Assembly: GCA_945787295.1 (NCBI GenBank)
Contig: CALZHQ010000007.1
Span: 1-64,000, forward strand
DNA from: an uncultured Desulfuromonadales bacterium
GTDB taxonomy: Bacteria; Desulfobacterota; Desulfuromonadia; Desulfuromonadales; Geopsychrobacteraceae
Reading direction: 5' to 3'
Length of the DNA stretch: 64,000 nt
The notes under the pieces were generated by a model. That model worked only from the letters and a program-made list of their open reading frames with translations. It ran no database searches and was not told where the DNA came from. Both the position numbers and the translations under genes were made by a program. Each line of letters starts with the position of its first letter. Positions within the stretch are counted from its first letter, which is position 1. Below, piece by piece: positions 63,372-64,000 of this stretch.

Positions 63372-64000
63372 TCATATGACCAGTTTGGGGCCATCGGTTC
63401 GAAGTTTTAACAATTCACAGTTTTCATAGCAGATCTGACGGAACTCTCTTGAAATTCGCTCGTCAACGGCGGCGCTCTTCCAGAACAGGATTGCTGCTTC
63501 CAGGGCACTCGGCAGGTCTGCAGCCACTTCGTTGCGAACTGGTGGTGGAGTAAACAGGCGCAGCGGGATTTCCCCGGCAACCGGTTCATAAAGAGTCGGT
63601 CGTGCCCCGTAGGCAGGGGCCAGCAGGTAACCATCTGCTTGGTGGGGGATCAGAGAAATATTGCCAAAATGCTGATTGGTGTTGCCGATCAGGTCGCTGA
63701 AAAGTGACAGCCAGCGTAGTTTGCGTGCATCTTTTGTGCTGATCAGGCCTGCCTGTTTGAGACGGATTGCCGCATCGGTCCAATTGTCACAGGGCGCTTG
63801 AATGCGGGCGTGCAAAGCACGCAACGAAAGCAACGGCAAGCGGCCGAGCGCACCCCGGCGGTCGAACCTTTTGAGCCCGAGAAAAACCTGGTTGCCGGCC
63901 ATCACCAGCCGCGAACGGGCCGCGGTGAACCCGGCAATGCGGATCGCTTCGAGGGCGAGATGTTCACAGACCAACAGGTCGGCGTAGCGGCGTGCTTCGT
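63372..64000 (-). CDS. HipA-like kinase-fold protein, C-terminal part, runs off the window
   Basis: The frame is open to the right edge (about 209 codons, no start in the window). It resembles the C-terminal kinase domain of HipA/YjjJ-type proteins: KRFDRRG, LRWLSLFSDLIGNTNQHFGNISLIP and LLAPAYGARPTLY. In active HipA kinases the NTNQH position is NTDxH (catalytic Asp) and the AYGA position is YDxx (metal-binding Asp). Here these are Asn (63675-63677) and Gly (63606-63608), so kinase activity is doubtful. No antitoxin gene is visible downstream. The N-terminal part and any partner lie outside the window. Confidence 0.65.
   Translation of the reverse strand, partial: EARRYADLLVCEHLALEAIRIAGFTAARSRLVMAGNQVFLGLKRFDRRGALGRLPLLSLRALHARIQAPCDNWTDAAIRLKQAGLISTKDARKLRWLSLFSDLIGNTNQHFGNISLIPHQADGYLLAPAYGARPTLYEPVAGEIPLRLFTPPPVRNEVAADLPSALEAAILFWKSAAVDERISREFRQICYENCELLKLRTDGPKLVI

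Overview
The window looks like a chromosomal segment of a Gram-negative deltaproteobacterium of the Desulfuromonadales/Geobacterales type. This is inferred from gene content and order: Kdo synthesis and LPS export genes run straight into rpoN, hpf, ptsN, hprK and rapZ and then a mannose-type PTS, and many c-di-GMP and HDOD/HD-GYP signalling genes are present. Almost every stretch codes for protein. I saw no rRNA, tRNA, CRISPR array, insertion sequence or prophage.

Layout. 76-5262: a stand-alone siroheme reductase-like gene, then a reverse-strand Mla lipid-transport operon (mlaE, mlaF, mlaD, mlaA, mlaC and a cyclic-nucleotide-binding protein) in which mlaF and mlaD carry internal lesions. 5723-14149: a P-type cation ATPase with an unusual M4 motif, an M16C protease, RlmKL and a HIT protein. 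14431-20821: a diguanylate cyclase, EttA, and an HD-GYP/HEAT pair sharing an N-terminal domain. 21074-29145: phoH, a 7TM-HD phosphodiesterase, ybeY, corC and lnt, then a Na/Pi cotransporter-like gene. 29242-38711: kdsB, pyrG, kdsA, kdsD, kdsC, lptC, lptA, lptB, rpoN, hpf and ptsN. 38817-46319: hprK, rapZ, PTS EIIA/EIIB/EIIC/EIID, HPr, EI and metK. 46373-49544 (reverse): aguB, aguA, an mntP-like gene with no clear start, and ppiB.

49702-54811 (reverse) holds a response regulator-PAS-GGDEF-EAL protein and a tight three-gene AAA+/VWA/unknown operon whose ATPase is frameshifted by a 25-nt-offset imperfect duplication. 54984-61940 (forward) holds a membrane PAS-GGDEF protein followed by a compact five-gene set: a LolA-like periplasmic protein, two FtsX/LolCE-type permeases, a LolD-type ATPase and an outer-membrane beta-barrel. 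61956-64000 (reverse) holds an HDOD response regulator and the C-terminal part of a HipA-like protein lacking the expected catalytic aspartates.

Envelope biogenesis is the dominant theme: Kdo and LPS transport, lipoprotein acylation, Mla, and the Lol-like cluster, which is the best candidate for an undescribed system. The second theme is regulation by c-di-GMP, sigma-54 and PTS phosphotransfer. Four genes (mlaF, mlaD, the AAA+ ATPase and the mntP start) show lesions that are either real decay or assembly error; this cannot be decided from the sequence alone.
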